Shown piece after piece: positions 62,130 to 64,000 of a stretch of DNA of 64,000 nt. The notes below the pieces were generated by a model. That model had not been told where the DNA came from. It did no database searches and worked only from the letters and a program-made list of their open reading frames with translations. How positions within the stretch are numbered: the first letter of the stretch is position 1; each line of letters opens with the position of its first letter. Source of the stretch: Leifsonia williamsii (GTDB lineage: Bacteria > Actinomycetota > Actinomycetes > Actinomycetales > Microbacteriaceae); assembly GCF_030433685.1 (NCBI RefSeq), contig NZ_JAROCF010000001.1:372001-436000 (forward strand), given 5' to 3'. Position numbers and translations under genes: made by a program.

Positions 62130-63599
62130 ATGTCTTCATCCAACCGCCACTACCTCGCCTCGGCGCCCATCTGGCGCTCGCTGGTGCACCTGTGCGTGCC
62201 CATGATCGCCGGCTTCTCGGTCGGCAGCGTCTACAACGTCATCAACGCCGGCTTCGTCGGCTCGCTGCACTCCACTCCCCTGCTCGCCGCACTCACCTTC
62301 TCGCTGCCCGTCTTCGCCCTGCTCATGGCGATCGGCGGCGTGTTCGGCGTCGGCGGCGGCACGTACATCTCGCGGCTGCTCGGATCGCAGGAGCAGCCGG
62401 GGGCGGATGCCGCCGCCGGCTCCGCACGCATCCGCCAGATCTCCGCCTTCACGCTGTGGGGCTCGCTCGCCGCCGGCGCGGTGATCGGCGCGCTGGGCGT
62501 CGTGTTCGCGACGCCGCTGGCCATGCTCGTCGGGGCGACGGGAGCCTCCCTCGCGCCGACCGCGCTCTACATCGGCGCGATGTGCGCCTTCACGCCGGTC
62601 TACGTCGCCGCGTTCGCGCTGGAGCAGCTCGTGCGCGCGGAGGGGGCGGCCGTCGCCTCGATGACGGGCCTGATCGCCTCCACCATCGCGAACCTCCTGT
62701 TCGACGTGCTGTTCATCCTGCTGCTGGGCTGGGGCGTGCTGGGCGCCGGTCTCGCTCTCGGCCTGTCGAACCTGGTCACGGTCGGCTATTACGTGTGGTG
62801 GCTCTCGCGCCGGAGCACGGTCATGTCGCTCGCGCCGCGGTTCTTCCGCGCCGATCGGGAGATGCTGAAGACTGTGTTCGGCGTCGGCGCCTCCGAGCTC
62901 CTGTTGTCGTCGTTCCTGATCGTGACGACCCTGCTGATGAACTGGCTCGCCATCGCCTACGGTGACGCGCTGCTGGCCGCAATGGGTGTGGCCCTGCGGA
63001 TCTCGCAGCTGCCGGAGATGATCGCGATGGGCGTCTTCATGGGCGCGATCCCGCTCTTCGCCTACGCCTACGGCGCCCGCAACCACGCTCGGCTGCGCTC
63101 GGCGATCGTCGGGAGCGCGGTCGCCATCGCCGGGATCGTGGCCGTGTTCTCGACGGCCGTGTTCCTCTTCCGCGACCAGGTGTTCGGGCTGTTCAGCGCC
63201 GACCCGTCGCTGATCGCGGACGGCACGCTCATTCTCACGGCCATGCTCGTCTCGACGCTGTTCAACGGCTTCACCGGGCTGATGATCGCGGTCTTCCAGG
63301 CCACCGAGCAGATGCGCAACGCCACGATCATGTCCGTCGCGCAGGGCGTGTTGTTCATCCCCGTCGTGCTCGCGATGAACACACTGCTCGGGATGAGCGG
63401 GCTGATCTGGGCGATGACCGTGACGGAGGTGCTGGTGTTCGCGCTCGGGGCGGCGCTGTTCCTGGCGTCGCGGCGGGCGCTGACGGCGGCGCCGTCGGCG
63501 GCGGCGGTCGAGGCGGCCGAGGCGGCGCTGGCGGAAGAGGGTCCGGAGGAAGGTGCGGAGGAAGGTGCGGAAGCCTCCCCCGCTGCCGCCGCCCGCTGA
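62130..63599 (+). CDS. MATE family efflux transporter
   Basis: 489 residues, twelve helices in two homologous bundles. N-lobe: HLCVPMIAGFSVGSVYNVIN, ALLMAIGGVFGVGGGTYISRLLG; C-lobe: GASELLLSSFLIVTTLLMNW, RISQLPEMIAMGVFMGAIPLFAYAYGARN. The C-terminus is an Ala/Glu-rich tail (AEEGPEEGAEEGAEASP). It exports cations or drugs by Na+ or H+ exchange. Ribosome-binding site CGGAGG. Likely regulated by the MarR just upstream. Confidence 0.92.
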   Translation: MSSSNRHYLASAPIWRSLVHLCVPMIAGFSVGSVYNVINAGFVGSLHSTPLLAALTFSLPVFALLMAIGGVFGVGGGTYISRLLGSQEQPGADAAAGSARIRQISAFTLWGSLAAGAVIGALGVVFATPLAMLVGATGASLAPTALYIGAMCAFTPVYVAAFALEQLVRAEGAAVASMTGLIASTIANLLFDVLFILLLGWGVLGAGLALGLSNLVTVGYYVWWLSRRSTVMSLAPRFFRADREMLKTVFGVGASELLLSSFLIVTTLLMNWLAIAYGDALLAAMGVALRISQLPEMIAMGVFMGAIPLFAYAYGARNHARLRSAIVGSAVAIAGIVAVFSTAVFLFRDQVFGLFSADPSLIADGTLILTAMLVSTLFNGFTGLMIAVFQATEQMRNATIMSVAQGVLFIPVVLAMNTLLGMSGLIWAMTVTEVLVFALGAALFLASRRALTAAPSAAAVEAAEAALAEEGPEEGAEEGAEASPAAAAR

Positions 63600-63606
63600 C
63601 CCGGCG

Positions 63607-64000
63607 TCAGCCGCGCGCGGGCGGCGCGATGTGCGCCACGGCCTCCAGGTACACCTCGCGGTCGAAGTCGCGGAACAGGACGGACTGCGTCACGAAGCCC
63701 TGGATGATGCCCATGTAGAGCGTCGCGTCGGCCTGCGCGCGGGTCTCGGCCTCTGCGCGCGGCAGGCCCACGCCCTCCACGTACCAGTCGGCGAGGTAGT
63801 CGCGGAAGAAGCCGCGGATGCGCGAGCCCACGCGTTCGGCCATGTCGCCCAGGCGCGGATTGATCGGCACCTGGCCCCAGATCTGCATGAGCAGCGGGAG
63901 GTTGTCGCCCAGTTGCGCACTGAGGCCGTCGACCAGCAGCCGCACCAGGGCGGCGGGCTCGAGCATCGGCTCCGCCCGACGCGCCGCGGCCACGTCGAGG
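63607..64000 (-). CDS. TetR family regulator, C-terminal part (runs off right edge)
   Basis: The minus-strand frame is open to the window end, so the DNA-binding N-terminus is outside. The visible 131 residues form the helical ligand-binding domain: ALVRLLVDGLSAQLGDNLPL, PRLGDMAERVGSRIRGFFRDYL, and ATLYMGIIQGFVTQSVLF. This pattern fits TetR/AcrR regulators. It converges on the MATE gene with a gap of 7 bases. Target unknown. Confidence 0.75.
   Translation of the reverse strand, partial: LDVAAARRAEPMLEPAALVRLLVDGLSAQLGDNLPLLMQIWGQVPINPRLGDMAERVGSRIRGFFRDYLADWYVEGVGLPRAEAETRAQADATLYMGIIQGFVTQSVLFRDFDREVYLEAVAHIAPPARG

Overview
The window is high-GC actinobacterial DNA. GTG/TTG starts, 4-base ATGA/GTGA gene overlaps, cell wall-binding repeat and Excalibur proteins, and the set of small conserved families all fit the Micrococcales, most likely Microbacteriaceae (a Leifsonia- or Microbacterium-like strain). 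That placement is an inference from family content, not a marker gene.

Bases 1 to about 39,300 read as a mobile or island-like accessory region. Its left edge holds the N-terminal half of a tyrosine integrase running out of the window. Its right part holds an ArdC-like antirestriction protein, a MobF-type relaxase-helicase, a small Mrr-like protein and an 852-residue protein with a PD-(D/E)XK-type nuclease signature. Between them lies cargo: an orphan FetB-like permease, a DedA protein, a PAP2 phosphatase and a two-component system; a sulfide/persulfide module (CoA-disulfide reductase with rhodanese, Cys-rich peptide, CstR-like repressor, DsrE-like protein); an accessory lgt; a TDT transporter with a divergent LysR regulator; an operon of two MutS-like ATPases and a histidine phosphatase; a fluoride-resistance cassette (two riboswitches, UspA, phosphoglycerate mutase, two CrcB subunits, enolase, and a frameshifted MFS gene); and a copper cluster (Csp, CopZ, CopA, YHS protein, CopB, CsoR, DUF6153, DUF305, M23 peptidase, sialidase-like lipoprotein). 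No type IV secretion genes are visible, so the element looks mobilizable rather than self-transmissible.

A tRNA-Gly(CCC) gene lies at 39,489. Beyond it is a purine-catabolism locus (guanine deaminase flanked by two paralogous MFS transporters, with five 16-bp tandem repeats before the deaminase) and a FUSC family transporter. Bases 44,833-49,426 form a second, smaller accessory segment bounded by related 44-bp direct repeats. It holds two decayed genes (MarR and zinc-ribbon), a KAP-type P-loop NTPase and a PIN-domain protein.

From about 49,450 to the end the content is ordinary chromosome: a cell-wall protein, DHFR-like, GNAT, DUF4287, aldo/keto reductase, NTF2-like, amino-acid oxidase, PASTA/Excalibur, VanZ, CGNR regulator, a secreted-domain membrane protein, DUF2200, a MarR regulator with an apparently leaderless promoter and its MATE exporter, and the C-terminus of a TetR regulator at the right edge.

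The most striking system is the fluoride cassette. It couples fluoride export to spare copies of consecutive glycolytic enzymes (phosphoglycerate mutase and the fluoride-sensitive enolase). Two independent riboswitches control it, and in both the 3' pseudoknot strand can also pair with the ribosome-binding site.
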